Assembly: GCA_013398295.1 (NCBI GenBank)
Contig: VZSF01006828.1
Location: forward strand, 1,813,588-1,877,587
Length of the DNA: 64,000 bases
Reading direction: 5' to 3'
From: Chionis minor
Taxonomy: Eukaryota; Chordata; Aves; Charadriiformes; Chionididae
Shown here: positions 23,501 through 35,443 of the stretch, one piece after another
Position numbering within the stretch: the stretch's first letter is position 1
Layout: every line of letters begins with the position of its first letter
Made by a program: the position numbers and the translations under genes
Notes under the pieces: model-generated
The model's database searches: none
Told to the model about the DNA's origin: nothing
Seen by the model: only the letters and a program-made list of their open reading frames with translations

Positions 23501-26500
23501 GATCATTAGGGAGAAGCACACAGAGAGAAATTTTAAAGTATAGCGAACACAGATTTCCCAAGTTCCTGATTCTGGCTGTTGCCTCTCATCACCAATAAGC
23601 ACAGAAATAAATGACCTGACAGAGCTGAGAGAATGTCTACTTTAGAAGGTTTTCTAATGGCCACATAAAGTAAGTATCTGCTTAGACAGGTTGAAGTAAA
23701 GTTGATCCTCTCTAGTAACAAAAGACTCGCAGAATTCCCAAGATCCCTTCAGAAGATGCATTATAATACTTTATTGTGACATTTAACGTAGGGACCAATT
23801 CCCTCTCTCAGGCACCAACCTACAGAAGAGCAATTCATCTGGAGCCAGCAGAATTGCTAGGGAGAGACTTCGACTCGTAACCTGGAAAAGAGTTGATGAA
23901 CACCTAAAAGGCCTTGATAGATTATGATGGATGATGCAAAGAAGTCAAATAACTAACTGAATTCTGTTTTTTCTCCTTCTTCAATACCATGATTAATTAC
24001 GCGATAATCTCTGAGAAACTGGTCACTGCAACAACTCAACCACCAGCTCTTAGTTGTTATCCCAAGGAAATGATAAAGTTTTTTTGATCTTACAGACTAG
24101 CCTCTCTTCTCCTGCCTCCACTAATGATATTTCACGGGAGAACACAGTTTCATCTTTTAAGAAAAAAAGAAAATTACAGAAATTCTTCAAAGTGCTGCCT
24201 CTCTAGCAATTAAAAAGTGACAGCCTGTTACAGAACAGGAAGATACATGCTATTTTTGCATGCTGCTAAATAGGTAATGGCACACCAAGAGAAATCAGAG
24301 CTGTGGCCTGACTAGCACGTATCCACAAGCAGCTTTTGGATACCGCTGTACCCACACACTGGTGCTGCCACAGGGACCCGCATAGACTAAGGTTTCTCAT
24401 GAAGGCTTTTAACCCCCAAGGCAGTGAGGTTTGGAGTGTTTGAGGGAAGAAACAGAAAATTATTTCATTACGTTCTCTGACAGTATTATATAGGACATGA
24501 CCCCTCCTGGCTTGTAAGCATCTGAACTAATGACCATGAGGTCTCTTCCAGTTTCACATCTCAGACATGTGAAAGAGGAAGCTTTCACACAGCAGATAAT
24601 GAAGCACCAACAAGATCTATCTTTATCCTTCACCAAGGGCAACAGCTTAGTAGCTCAAGCAGATAACATTTATTCTGCACTACAGACAGCTTTTAAACAA
24701 ATAAAAGATTTGAAAATATAATGTTATTGATTGACAAAATTATGAGCTTTGAATGCTTCGTATAAAGAACAACAGTTTGCATTTAGTTATCTAATGCTGA
24801 TGGTGCAATACTTTTAGCCTTCTTCATAATTCAAGGCAGTACATGCTTTTACTGTTAAGGACACTGTTAATTTGAAATCTAATCATTTGGAGAGAAGTCA
24901 TAAGTGCTTTCAAGTGTTTTCACAGTCACATTTCCATAGTCTTACAAAATATTCAGGAGCCTCTCCTCCAGAAGATCCACACAAACAACAGGAGAATGCT
25001 AAGAATAGATCAGACCTGAACACACCGCACCATGGTGTCACTTCTCCTACACACAAAGGAAGCTGGGAAGAGATGCACAATTATTTGCTACCTGTAACAA
25101 CCCCACATACCATTCTTCATGAATGACCGAAATACTTGAGTGCACTGCACGACCCTAACCGCGGTCACAGAACACCAGGGTCTCCAACAAAGACGTGCAA
25201 AGGATTACCGCTTCCTTATGCCCCGCTCCTCCTCTCCCCCAAGCCAAGTGGGTCTAATAGACACTTACTGGTTACTGGCCCAGGGTGGCTACCAGCACGT
25301 ACCCCCCGCCCTGAACACTCAAGCTCGCAGCTGGACCCGTGGCGGCACGCTTTTGCCACTCTATCACTGCGCCACATCGCTAAGTGGCTGCAAAAGAAGA
25401 AAAAGCTTCATGCTGTGTGATATTTCTGCTGATGACAAGCCTGTAAAAATTTAAAGCATGTGAATAAAAGCTTTTGTGGTCAGATAAATGGCCCATATGC
25501 TAGCAATTAAATTATATATGGGCAATATGCTTGATTGTCAGCTACCAGAATACAAGTGGAGTCTTTCTGACTTTCAGAAACTTAGCTGGAGCTCCACGCA
25601 CTCAGCGGCCGCAGCACCCCAACAGGTCTCCGAGAAGACTAATTCCCCTCGATGGGCCACCACGCAAAGCCAGGGCTGTACGGGCACCTCTTCACAAAGG
25701 GAAGGATCTCTTGTGCAACGCCTCCTGCGGCACGGGGCTTCCCCATCCTGCACACCCTCTTGTTGAAAAAGTCTTTGGTCTAGAGTTTCAAAGCATATCA
25801 TTCCCAGCCCAGCGCTTGGTTTTTCCTCTTCTCCAGCTGGCTCCATGTTCTGCTCCCTAATGCAGGGAGTCAAGACACGAGCCAATTGCAAACGCAAACC
25901 AAATCCTTTCTAAGCTCCTACTTGCTTTAATCTCTTGCTTATTACAGCAAGCCTGAATTTACAAATGTTACTTGCACAGAAAAAGGAGTTGAGAATTTCT
26001 TTGTGTTTACATATATTTCAAATAGCCAAACCTCTGTGTTTTCTACACATAATTAATTGTCATTTCTGTCCCTCATTCAGGCCACACTGCTTCACTAAAG
26101 CACATCATTAACAAAAGTGTCAGTTGACTAAATTGACATGCTCCAAATGCCACTTAATCCTCAGAAAACAAATCTGGTAATAAAACTGCATCTACTAACA
26201 GGTCAGTAAGACCAAGCTAAATTCATGGGCAAGCTTTACCCTGAATACACACACTGTCATTTCACACACGGACATATTGGTGTCACCCAGATGTTGCTGT
26301 TTGTGGCACTTGTTAAGACAATAGTGACATCTGAAATACACGTACTGAATCTGCCCATTCATAAAGACAGACATAAAACTCCCAGGCACTGGCTCAGCCC
26401 ACATTTTGATTCCCAGTGTATAGCTTGTATCCGTTTTAACTTAACTTTGTGTTTCCCATTGTGGTTGATAAACAAGGCATGACACAGCACGACCGAAAGC

Positions 26501-27821
26501 TTAATTCCACCCCCTGTAGCACACACCATCTCCCTACGATTAAGACAGGTCCCATACAAAGTCACAGAAGAACTTCAGCCTCATGGCCAAAAGGGGTCTA
26601 CCAGGGAAAGGCACTATTTTTCACACAGGAGCCTTGAGCCAGAAAGACCAAATCCCACCAGAAAGCTTTCCCATTACATCACAAATTTGCCATTTGAAAT
26701 CCTGTACACAGAAGTGAAGTCATTTGCTTTTCATTTCCTGAAGACAGAAGAAAAGAAGAGTCTCCTCCAAAGGAAGGAAGTATTCCTCTTATAATTAGTT
26801 TGGATTCATACGAGTTTTGCAGAAATATATGGCTCTTGGTTTGCAGGTATGTCATTAGCCATGATTACTTGGAAGATCCTGTGAAACTGAAAAATGAGAT
26901 GGTCAAACTCCAGGGTACAGAAATAATTGCTTTTATGTTGGATTGCTTTGCTTAATGTCAGAAAAAGGTAGACTCTGATAAACCATACTCCTCATAGTTC
27001 AAAATATGTGATGTTACAGTTCATTTAAGGTCCCCCTTCCTTATCCTCAATACCACTCAAAAACTCATTTCCCTTCCCTTCTTGCACCAAATAGTCATTG
27101 CTATTGTTGCTGCTGTAGAGTGTATAGAAGCAAAATATGCAAAAAGATAGGAAACCCTGACTCCATAACTTGAATTCCCTCAACCCCACTGCACATTTTT
27201 TGGACTTGAACACTTCCCCAACAGAACTCCACACACATGCAAGTCAGTTACGTGGATCGCATCTAAAGTTAAATTGTTCCTCCTCATCTGAGCAAAGAGC
27301 AGCCGCACTATCCCAGCTGTAAATAGAAGACATTTTGCTATCAACCATCCAAGCAAGTAAATCTGGCAAAAGTTTCATGATTTTAAAGAACAGAGTAATC
27401 ACTGAAAATTTCCTGGGGTAGCGAGGGGACAGAGCAATTAGAGACAGCCCAGAGGGTTGACCAACACACTTCAGAGTTCCCAATAATTTGCAAAGTGTTT
27501 CTGCCCAAACTTTGGTGGTTTTTATTTTTCCCTAGAAATCAGAGTAATCTGCCTCCTGAAAACACAAACCGAACATAACACCGAAACAAATAATAAGGGG
27601 ATAAGAGAGAGAGATGAAATTGCTGATGGATGTTGCTGGTAAAACTTCTCTGTGAGCCTACCTTCTGTTCTCTTGAAATGGTCTTTACCACACTGGGACC
27701 ATTTGTTAGACCGCAGCCGCTGCCAAACTGCAAGATGATACCCCTGACAGTAACACAACTCATTACACACTGATTTATGGAAAAAAAACGAGAGCTCAGA
27801 GGGGCCCAACACACAATCTGG

Positions 27822-27837
27822 AAAAAAAAAAAAAAAA
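27822..27837. repeat. Poly-A tract (A16)
   Basis: An uninterrupted run of 16 A in unique sequence. Confidence 0.9.
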
Positions 27838-29792
27838 CCATCAAGTCCATCCACAGAGGCGACATTTAATAGGTTTATGCATTTTATAGTAGCCTTAAGT
27901 GTGCTCCTATAAGAGGCAGGGAGGATGTGCTTATTCAGAAGGAAAATTCACTTCTGTCTCCCAGTCCACTTCATTACATAGCAGCCTGTTGCAAGTGCTC
28001 TGCTGAGTGACTCTCTCCAAGAGGGCAACCTTTGGGCACAGCTGCCCCCAGGGAGAGACACTAGCACGTTCTGAGAACACCTTGCAGATAGAGCCCAAAC
28101 ACTTTGCTTTAAGCTGTGAAGATTTTACACTTGGCAAATACTCAGGTCAGCAGAAAACACTCCTTTTAACCTCTCCCCATCTTCCCCACAGGCTCCCAGA
28201 CCTGGCCACGAGCCCTTCCTTCTTTGCAGCAGGAGCTGTTCCCCATGCAAGCTCGCCTCACCTTTGGATGCAAACCATGGGGACAGTTAGGGACATGCAG
28301 GAGGCCAACAAGAGGTGGGCTTCAATGTGCAGGGCATTAAAGGTGCTTCCTGGCCTTTCTTTTTCTCCCACTGCCTCCTTGTCTCAGGTTGTGGTCTGCC
28401 AAGGTGTTTTACCCTACAAGCCTTGCAGAAGCACGGCATCTGGTAATCCCCTGGGACCTCCAAGTCCAGGGACTGGACTTGTAATCCCCTGAGACCAGCC
28501 AGGCACATGGAACATGCAGTGTGGCAGAGCTCTGCTGGTGTCATGGGCCCCTGTGCCACATCTCTGCACGTCATGGTGCCAGTGGCCCATGGACCCCTTC
28601 TCCCATGTGAACGGCTCTGCTATCGTGGCTACTGCTCAACTATTCCCTAAGCAACTGCCACAAGAAACAGCAAGGGACTTTTGACATCCTCAGCGCTGCC
28701 CACAAACAAGAAGCCCATTTACTCTTCCAGTAAAGCCACGGGGAGACAAGACAAGAGGGGACAAACACCTGCAGAGATGTGAACAGTGGGTGCTCAACCA
28801 CTCCTCGCTGCCAAAATGCACAGTCGGTCCTTTCCCTGTTAAGTTTCCAAAGACAAACTCTAACTGTCCATAAACATTTTGGTGTCTTTGAGCCCACCTC
28901 TCACACAAATTCCCTCCTGGGTCTTCCAGGAGCCCTTTGGTAAAGGAAATTTTACAACGCTTTGTTGAAGCGAGTTAGTATAGATCAGACAAGAATGCCC
29001 CAACACACTAATCCATCCTTTAAAAGCAAACAACCCACATGAGCGGTTCCAGGTATTAGTTACTAATATAAAGTACTATTTTTATCTAATGCTTTGCCCA
29101 AGACTGGAAGTTGAACTGCAATCCATAAAAAATTATGAACCTGGAGGTAGTGGTGTGGAAACAAACAAAGCAAGATGACAACTTCATGTTTTAAAAAGCA
29201 TGCTATCAACTTGCGAGGAGAAAATACACACTCCATTTTGTCCAAACCGGTGGAGTAATTAACAGAAAACACAATTTATTTTCAGCATGTCACACACTGA
29301 GTGCATACAACTCTGCCTAAGATCCTTCTCCCTCCCCTGCTCCAACTGGCTAAGAATCTTCTACAAAAGAAGTTAAAATGAAAATTCAATCTTCAAACAG
29401 CTTGTGTTTGCAGGAAAGAACAGTGTCAATGAAAACAAGTCCAATTTGTCGATCATTCTGAATTGATAATAAAAAACAACATATGAAAGTTTTATTTCAA
29501 TATTATTTAAAGTGACAATATTTAAGCATGTCATTATAAAATGAATACAATCTTGTCATATTATTATGTATCATTACAACAGCGACAATCAGTAAATTCA
29601 TACACACTAATTAAAACACTTGACTACAGCACTTGATTAGGAAGGGGAAAAAAAAATAGTGACCACATCCCAGTAAAAAGAAATGGCAAGGATTTACAGC
29701 TCTGTAACAGCAGTGTTATGAACAGCACATCAAATCTCAGACAGATGTTTCCCTATGCAAACAAAGAGCTCAGTGACAAGACCTAAGATTTC

Positions 29793-29808
29793 ATTTATTT
29801 ATTTATTT
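29793..29808. repeat. (ATTT)n microsatellite
   Basis: About four units of ATTT followed by CC. It is short and probably not highly variable. Confidence 0.75.
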
Positions 29809-29952
29809 CCCCACCACGGAGCTGCACTATGGCAGTTCACACCATCAGGCAGGCAGCCAGGCATGTACAAAACCCACACGCACATTAAAAACGTAAAACA
29901 CTTTCTCCTAAGCGATGCCACAGTAATCAATGTTTGGTTCAGCGGTGCGTTT

Positions 29953-29966
29953 AAAAAAAAAAAAAA
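29953..29966. repeat. Poly-A tract (A14)
   Basis: An uninterrupted run of 14 A. Confidence 0.9.
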
Positions 29967-30639
29967 CCACTTCAGACTTTTAAAGTACAAAACGTTAATT
30001 TATTTTAATTTGTGCACAGTAAAACATGATCAGCCAAGCAGCTTCCTGCAAGATTCTTTTTTAGTTTTCCACATGGTGACCACGGTCAAAAATTATTATA
30101 AACCCTCAGATTTCAAAGCTGACCTTTATACTAGCTCCAAAGTTAGTATCTGAAACAGGATCAGGGTAGACAGGGAAAAGGACATGGGAAAACAAGATGT
30201 GCAAAGCCTCTACAATACCCGGAGCGTACTGTCACTGCACCAACAGTCTGGTGGTATTAAAACATTTCAGCTAACCTACCGAAGATGGCAAATCTCGTTT
30301 AGCACTGAAATGCATTTTGTCTTCTCTCCAGGTTACCTATTACTGCGCTGCTTATGATAACACAACACCTGAGAAAGGCTGACAGACACTCTTTAATTAA
30401 AAGGTATTGAAAATGTACTTAAGGCAGCACAGTTGGCCACAGAAAAACAAAAAAACCAAACCTGTGCTTTCCTTCATAAATTTGGAATCTTTTCTATACG
30501 AAGGATATGGATAGGCTCTTCCCCTGCTTTAATTTAACTGAAGCTAATTCATATTTGGGTTGCCAGGTGCTGCTCAGAAGTTAGTCCTGCCACGCTACAG
30601 CCCTTCCCACACCAGCTCCTCAGCCAGAAGCTATGGAGA

Positions 30640-30665
30640 GAAAAAAAAAGAGAAAAAAAAGAAAA
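30640..30665. repeat. A-rich, GA-interrupted simple repeat
   Basis: Runs of A8-A9 are separated by single G or GAG. Confidence 0.8.
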
Positions 30666-31276
30666 TCAACCTTCTCCTTGGATATTGCCAGCAGTCGTCT
30701 CTTTTGACACACTTCTGCCTTTTTTGGCATAACATTTGGAAGTTGCATCATCCTCTCAGCTTCACATGTAAAAGCCATCACCACACTCAACACTGATGCT
30801 TTGGAAACCTGACCTCATCACTGCTGAGAAATAAATACTGCTTCAGACTGCCTTTCCCTCCCTTCCCCAAGCTGATGCTGATGAAGAAATCTTGTGCCTG
30901 CCACTTCATGAGATTCACTGCAAAGCTGAAGTTCAAATTTATGACAGATGGTAACACAATTTCCGCTTTACGTAAAGGTTGCATCAGTGCGCTGAGCTGA
31001 TGAACTCAGATGCGTAAAATCTAATTTCAAGTGGAAATTCTGCTGCCTGACATTGCCTTTTTAATAGTGAAACCTGTTCTTCCCACTCCCTGTGTGCGAG
31101 TCCTACAAGGTCACCCGGAGAGGTCGGTCAGTGCCATGCAGCAGCGCGGGCTGTGTCCCCCCTCCTTGTCCCACCGGCATTTCACATGAGAGCAGCGATG
31201 CAATGCTTTGCCTAAGTGTACTTCTGTGATTTTCTGGAGCAGATTCAGAAAATGCAAAGCTTTACTGCCAGATCTC

Positions 31277-31321
31277 AAAGAAAAAAAAAAAAAAAAAAGA
31301 AAAGAAAAAAAGAAAAAAAAA
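31277..31321. repeat. A-rich simple repeat
   Basis: The stretch from 31277 to 31321 is A with occasional single G, including A18, and another A10 tract lies at about 31334. It precedes a faint CR1-like tail (31455-31515) by about 130 bp, but A tracts are not a CR1 feature. Confidence 0.9.
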
Positions 31322-31454
31322 CTCTTAGGAAGTAAAAAAAAAAGCTGTGAAGCTCAGCTGGGTGAGGAGGACAGCCACATTTCCAGCGTGCTGCTCAGAC
31401 CCAGGGGGTCAATGCTGAAGTCTGAACGCCAGGAACTGCTGGGTGGGATCCAAG

Positions 31455-31515
31455 GGCTTGGCTTACACAGGTCAGGCTTGATGATCTAACAGTTCCCCCA
31501 ACCTAAAGTCCATAA
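31455..31515 (+). mobile_element. Possible old CR1/L3-type LINE 3' tail
   Basis: The sequence CAGGCTTGATGATCTAACAG, followed by CCTAAAGTCCATAAA, has the order of blocks seen in old amniote CR1/L3 3' ends (...GATGATCT-AATGGTCCC...CCTTAAAGTCTATGAAT...). Similarity is limited to about 60 bp and the octamer tail is decayed. Chance similarity cannot be excluded without a repeat-library search. Confidence 0.35.
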
Positions 31516-31524
31516 ACCACAATA

Positions 31525-32760
31525 ACTAAGCAAGATTTTATAAATTAAATATATGCATAGAGCAGTAACAAAGGAGCTTCTGAACCTTGACTTGAAAGTT
31601 CTTTCCCAAAGGGAACAGTAAATATTTTTAGAACTACATTTACAGAAGACAGATGCTATCCAGAATTGTGTTATTAAGCCTTAAGACTTCAGGAGCCTCA
31701 CTGCAGGAGGGATGAAGTAAAGAAGGAGAAGGAAAAGAGCCTTTTCCAATGCAGAGGGTATAATCGTATCTCTGACCACCTTTGTGTTAAGGTCTCAACG
31801 TTACTCAGGTTGAGTTTTGCCTAGCAGATAACAGGCATGGTATATAAACAAAATAACTGATTTCTAGTACCTAGATAGGTATAATCTTACCATCTAGTAT
31901 TTACTACATCTAATATATTTTAAATACGTATACACCATACCTAGATGGATGTACTAGATATATACATAGTATGTACAATAGTACACATAATTTATATATT
32001 TATAATACAATTATATAGTATTTACTTCTAGGCAGCAGCTACCGAGCAAGTATACTGTTTCAGTTATGCTTCGGGTACAAGTGGAATACTAACCCTAGGG
32101 AAAACTCAATGAAAAAATAAATGCTTTTGGACCATTTGAAAAATCATCCCTTTATCTTGCTGACACAGTGATAGGCGACGCTGTCATTTATAAAGCTGAA
32201 CAGTCTGATTTGGAGAAGGTGTCATGCTTCACTTCTGCAGCACGAGCCATTTGTTAGGGAGATAATGCATCAACTGCTCTCCAGAAACAGAGAACTACAT
32301 TAAGCTAATTTTAAATCCAACAGCTTTGTTACTTCACTTGAATCCTTAATCACACCCTCTTTCAAACAAATGCTCACGGCTCTTCATTTCTCGCTCTCCT
32401 GGTATTTTGATAATGCAAGTTTTTAAAAATGCTTTCAGCACTGGAGGGACGCTCGTGTGCTGCAGCAGCCCTGGATGTCCCCACCTTGGTGGAGCTTCAC
32501 TCCAAAGATACTGCACGTGCACTTGCTTGCGCTTCAGCGCAGAGGCAGAGAGCTTCCACCTCCCCGGAGCGCACTCGGATTTCTCATGGCATTGTAGGGC
32601 TCTGCTGTTTTCCATTACTACAGTTTCCCATCTATAGGTCTCATTTCTTCCTCCCATTAGCATAACGAGGAGGCCCTGTGCCCATTACACGTGAAACAGG
32701 GCAGGGGATCCCACGGGTGCGCAGTGGGTCTCCCCTGCCCACTGGGTGCTCACAGCTGTC
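31525..32760. other. Non-genic sequence with an AT-rich block
   Basis: No gene is recognisable. From about 31855 to 32030 the DNA is almost entirely A and T, with recurring TAGATA/TATATA/TACTAGAT words, resembling a decayed dinucleotide or tetranucleotide repeat. The flanks appear unique. Confidence 0.6.
31855..32030. repeat. AT-rich low-complexity block
   Basis: About 175 bp dominated by A and T, with words such as ctagatatatacatag and tatatatttataatac repeating imperfectly. It could unwind easily or be a decayed microsatellite. Confidence 0.7.
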
Positions 32761-32774
32761 TCTAACGGGGCTGG

Positions 32775-32830
32775 TGGTCCCAAACCACAGACTGGTCCCA
32801 GGACCACAGAGATGGTCCCAAACCACAGAC
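32775..32830. repeat. Three-copy minisatellite (18-20 bp unit)
   Basis: Three units of the form TGGTCCC-(AA/AGG)-ACCACAGA lie head to tail: 32775-32792 (18 bp), 32793-32812 (20 bp) and 32813-32830 (18 bp). Units one and three are identical over 18 bp (TGGTCCCAAACCACAGAC); unit two has AGG in place of AA and ends in GA. A diverged relative, CCCAAAACCACAGACC, lies at about 32927-32942. The open frame across the array reflects repetition, not a gene. Confidence 0.85.
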
Positions 32831-33421
32831 TGAAGCCCAGGCAAGCCAAGTAACAACACACAAGCGCTGCTCAGGGCGAAACCCTCCCACGTAACCCGCC
32901 GTGCTTCCACTGTCACAGGCTTTTTCCCAAAACCACAGACCCACATATCTGAAGTTGCTCCTCTTGCCCTGCGCTGAGGGTCTCCCACCAGCCGGGTGTT
33001 TCTACCTGAGGACCCTCGTGCTGGGAGCACGTGGCAGCTCTGAACCCGCGTGAGGGTGTCTGAGAGGAGCACCCCGACCTCCCGACAGCTCCATCGCTGC
33101 CACGCTTTAGAAAAAGTACGACGACTGACCCCAAAGGGCCCAGCTTCCGACAGAAGGAGAAACTGAGGCACTACTGAAATGAGCGCTGCTTCTACGTCAT
33201 TTCATCCACCGCATACTGTTGGGGGAGGGAGGGGAGAGAATCCAAACCTACACAAAGTCAACAGAGAGGGCAAAACCTGCTTTCCTCCTCTGGGGGAAGG
33301 GGATATTTGCACAAGGGAAGACAAAACTCCTCGTACGCACACAGACTGCACAACAGCCCCGGAAGCAAGTGACAGCCAGTTCTCGTATGATGGTTCATGC
33401 GCAGGGGGAGAAAGCAAGGAG

Positions 33422-33452
33422 AAAAAAAAAAAAAAAAGAGAAAAGAAAAAAA
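33422..33452. repeat. A-rich simple repeat
   Basis: A16 followed by GAGAAAAGAAAAAAA. Low complexity only. Confidence 0.9.
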
Positions 33453-33552
33453 GCTGATACAAAACCCATAGAGCAAAGCCTCACTGCCTGAAGTGGGATA
33501 GAGATATGTATTTTTAACAAATACCACAATCTCAATTTTCATAATCCAGACA

Positions 33553-33566
33553 ACGCCCTCTGGTTC
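33553..33566 (-). promoter_or_regulatory. Weak CTCF-like motif, minus strand
   Basis: The minus strand reads GAACCAGAGGGCGT. It matches the CTCF core at ACCAGAGGGCG but differs in the first two bases and the last base. It would point towards the plus-strand motif at 3344, a convergent arrangement, but the match is only moderate. Confidence 0.2.
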
Positions 33567-33662
33567 TCCAACAGCTGACAACAATTTAGGAAGCTGGGTT
33601 TCCCCAGGTCCCAGGCAGGGACACGCTTCTTCCTCCCTCCGCTGTGCTTTCAGGCCTGCTTT

Positions 33663-33674
33663 CCCCCCCCCCCC
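33663..33674. repeat. Poly-C tract (C12)
   Basis: Twelve consecutive C. Confidence 0.9.
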
Positions 33675-35421
33675 GACGCATACCACCATCTGGCATGCTG
33701 AGCACATATCGAAACTGCCCTTTTGAAATAAAGGAAGCAGAAACAAAAAGTCAAGCCGTGCATTTCCAGCCTGAGGGAGAGAAGAACAGCCTTTGCAGCT
33801 CCATCCATCCTCCCTTCCAAACCCCTTAACAAACTCCCATCCCCTGGCTGGAGCCCAGCCCATGTATCCCTGCCCCAGAGCAGGTGGGAGGCAAAATTCC
33901 CAGCTCAGCAGCTCACTGGGACAACACTTCTCCCAGGTGCCACTAACACAAACCAGGCTGACTCCTGACGCTGGGTCACACTCCCCTTCCCTGCCTGGCA
34001 GGCTGCTGCCTCCCACATTCTGCGCTCCAGGTGCCGCCGCAGAATATTAGCAACTTGTTTTATCAAGTGAGTAGTTGCTTGCCTTCTTTCCCCCCATCCC
34101 CATTGCCAAAAACTGGACGTACCCAACCCAACTCCCTTTTGCTTGCTCCAGGACTCCCTTGGCATCCGGTGACAAGGCATCCCCCCACAGCCTGTGCCAC
34201 CTTGCTCTATGCCATTTACAACCATTTTGTACAAATAACTGATCTTGCCACTTTTGCAGCTTGTGCTGTTCATTCTTCATTAAATACACCTCTCCTTGGA
34301 AAAACCATTTACTCTAGCAGGAACACCACTCATTTATTACCGGCACAGAGAGCAGCCCATAATGTTGACAAATGCTATAATGATTGGTAAAACACTTAGT
34401 GGTATAGCAGGCTTTAGGCTTAATTTCTAACACGCTGACAGCATGCGGTGATAAATATTATATTTATTTGCACTTGAGCAGTAATAGCACAGGCAAGTGG
34501 CCTCTGCGTGCCCAGGTAATGTCAGCTGTAGCTTGAGGATACTCCAGATCACACACCACCTTCCCATTTCTTATGCCTTTCATCTGGGCCAAGCTTCAAA
34601 GGAGACGGTGGAAATTCACAGCATCGCTTTCCCATGCCCTATGTGCGGCGAACTCCAGGAGCGCAGACAGGGGGGAATTCAAGCGAGTCACAACACATTT
34701 TCATTCTGCGAACACAATGATTCACCCAAGCCAGGAGTGCTCAGGGGAGCGCGCTGCTTTGAGGAGGAAAGTTCCTTACTTTCAGGGAAGAACTTCTGGC
34801 AAACAGCAGGACAGAGAGAGGCGTGCTCGCTCTGCTGGCACACAAGGGAAAAGGATCCAACTCTGCAGCATCCGGAACTGGAGCCTGGGTGTCGAGCCAT
34901 GCAGGTGAAAACCCTCAGCAAGGGTCACCCACCACTCCGGAACAGGCTGCTGTCATGCCCTTTCCCCTCTTCATCCAAACACTTCTGTCTTGGCATAATC
35001 CTGATATAAAACAGGGGCTTTCCTGAGGTCTGAAAAAGACTCCTCTACATTAAACAACACAAAAAAACCCCCCGTCATTTCTTATTTTGCTGTTGCCTGT
35101 AATCTAATCACCACAGTGCCACAGTCAAACTCATCCTTCTGGGTTTATCCAGGCTACAGCCTACACATGCCTGATGAAATTATCCCTTCTCAGAGGGAAA
35201 CACGCATTCTCCCCCGCAGTAACACAAGAAGGGGAGGAGAGCCATGCCGTGAAAGATTCATCCCTGTGTCCACCTAGGCTACTCGTTCTTCTGATGGACA
35301 GGAGAATTACTGCCCAGCAGGGCATGAGGAAAACCCACCTGGATGCATATTTTATGGATACCCACATAGGTAGTTACACAAAAAGCTATTTCAGATGAAG
35401 GTCCACAACTGGGTAAACCCA

Positions 35422-35443
35422 TAACATCACTGTTATGATGTTA
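35422..35443. repeat. Inverted repeat (8-bp arms)
   Basis: TAACATCA and TGATGTTA are perfect 8-bp complementary arms around CTGTTA. A second, overlapping pair (CATAACA/TGTTATG) shares the same bases, giving two alternative hairpins. No function is implied. Confidence 0.6.

Larger units (their letters stand above)
20575..31270. other. Non-genic unique sequence
   Basis: About 10.7 kb without a recognisable gene or large repeat. Visible simple sequence includes A16 at 27822-27837, a short (ATTT)n run at 29793-29808 and A14 at 29953-29966. Strongly AT-rich blocks with many homeodomain-type TAAT cores occur near 23990-24030, 26030-26200 and 29440-29640. These could be conserved noncoding elements, but that is inference only. 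A hydrophobic minus-strand open frame at 23288-23602 has no recognisable family. Confidence 0.6.

Noticed and set aside
23288..23602. Hydrophobic minus-strand frame resembling a membrane protein
   Set aside because: T-rich codons on one strand of AT-rich DNA give Leu/Ile/Phe by default. No signal peptide, domain or splice support is visible.
23925..23990. Possible box C/D snoRNA (TGATGGATGATG ... CTGAA)
   Set aside because: No terminal stem and no correctly spaced C'/D' boxes are visible.
31277..31515. A-rich tract plus CR1-like tail as one poly-A retroelement
   Set aside because: CR1 elements do not end in poly-A, and the A tract lies upstream of the tail on the same strand, so the two are treated as separate.
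32641..33171. 176-codon minus-strand open frame
   Set aside because: It includes the translated minisatellite at 32775-32830 and no recognisable domain.
33258..34016. Longest open frame in the window (252 codons, minus strand)
   Set aside because: It translates a poly-C tract and an A-rich tract into Gly and Phe runs, has no recognisable domain and overlaps other frames. GC-rich chance openness is the simpler explanation.
34497..35009. 170-codon plus-strand open frame with several Cys
   Set aside because: Cysteine spacing does not form a zinc-finger or other known pattern, and there are no supporting splice sites or start context.
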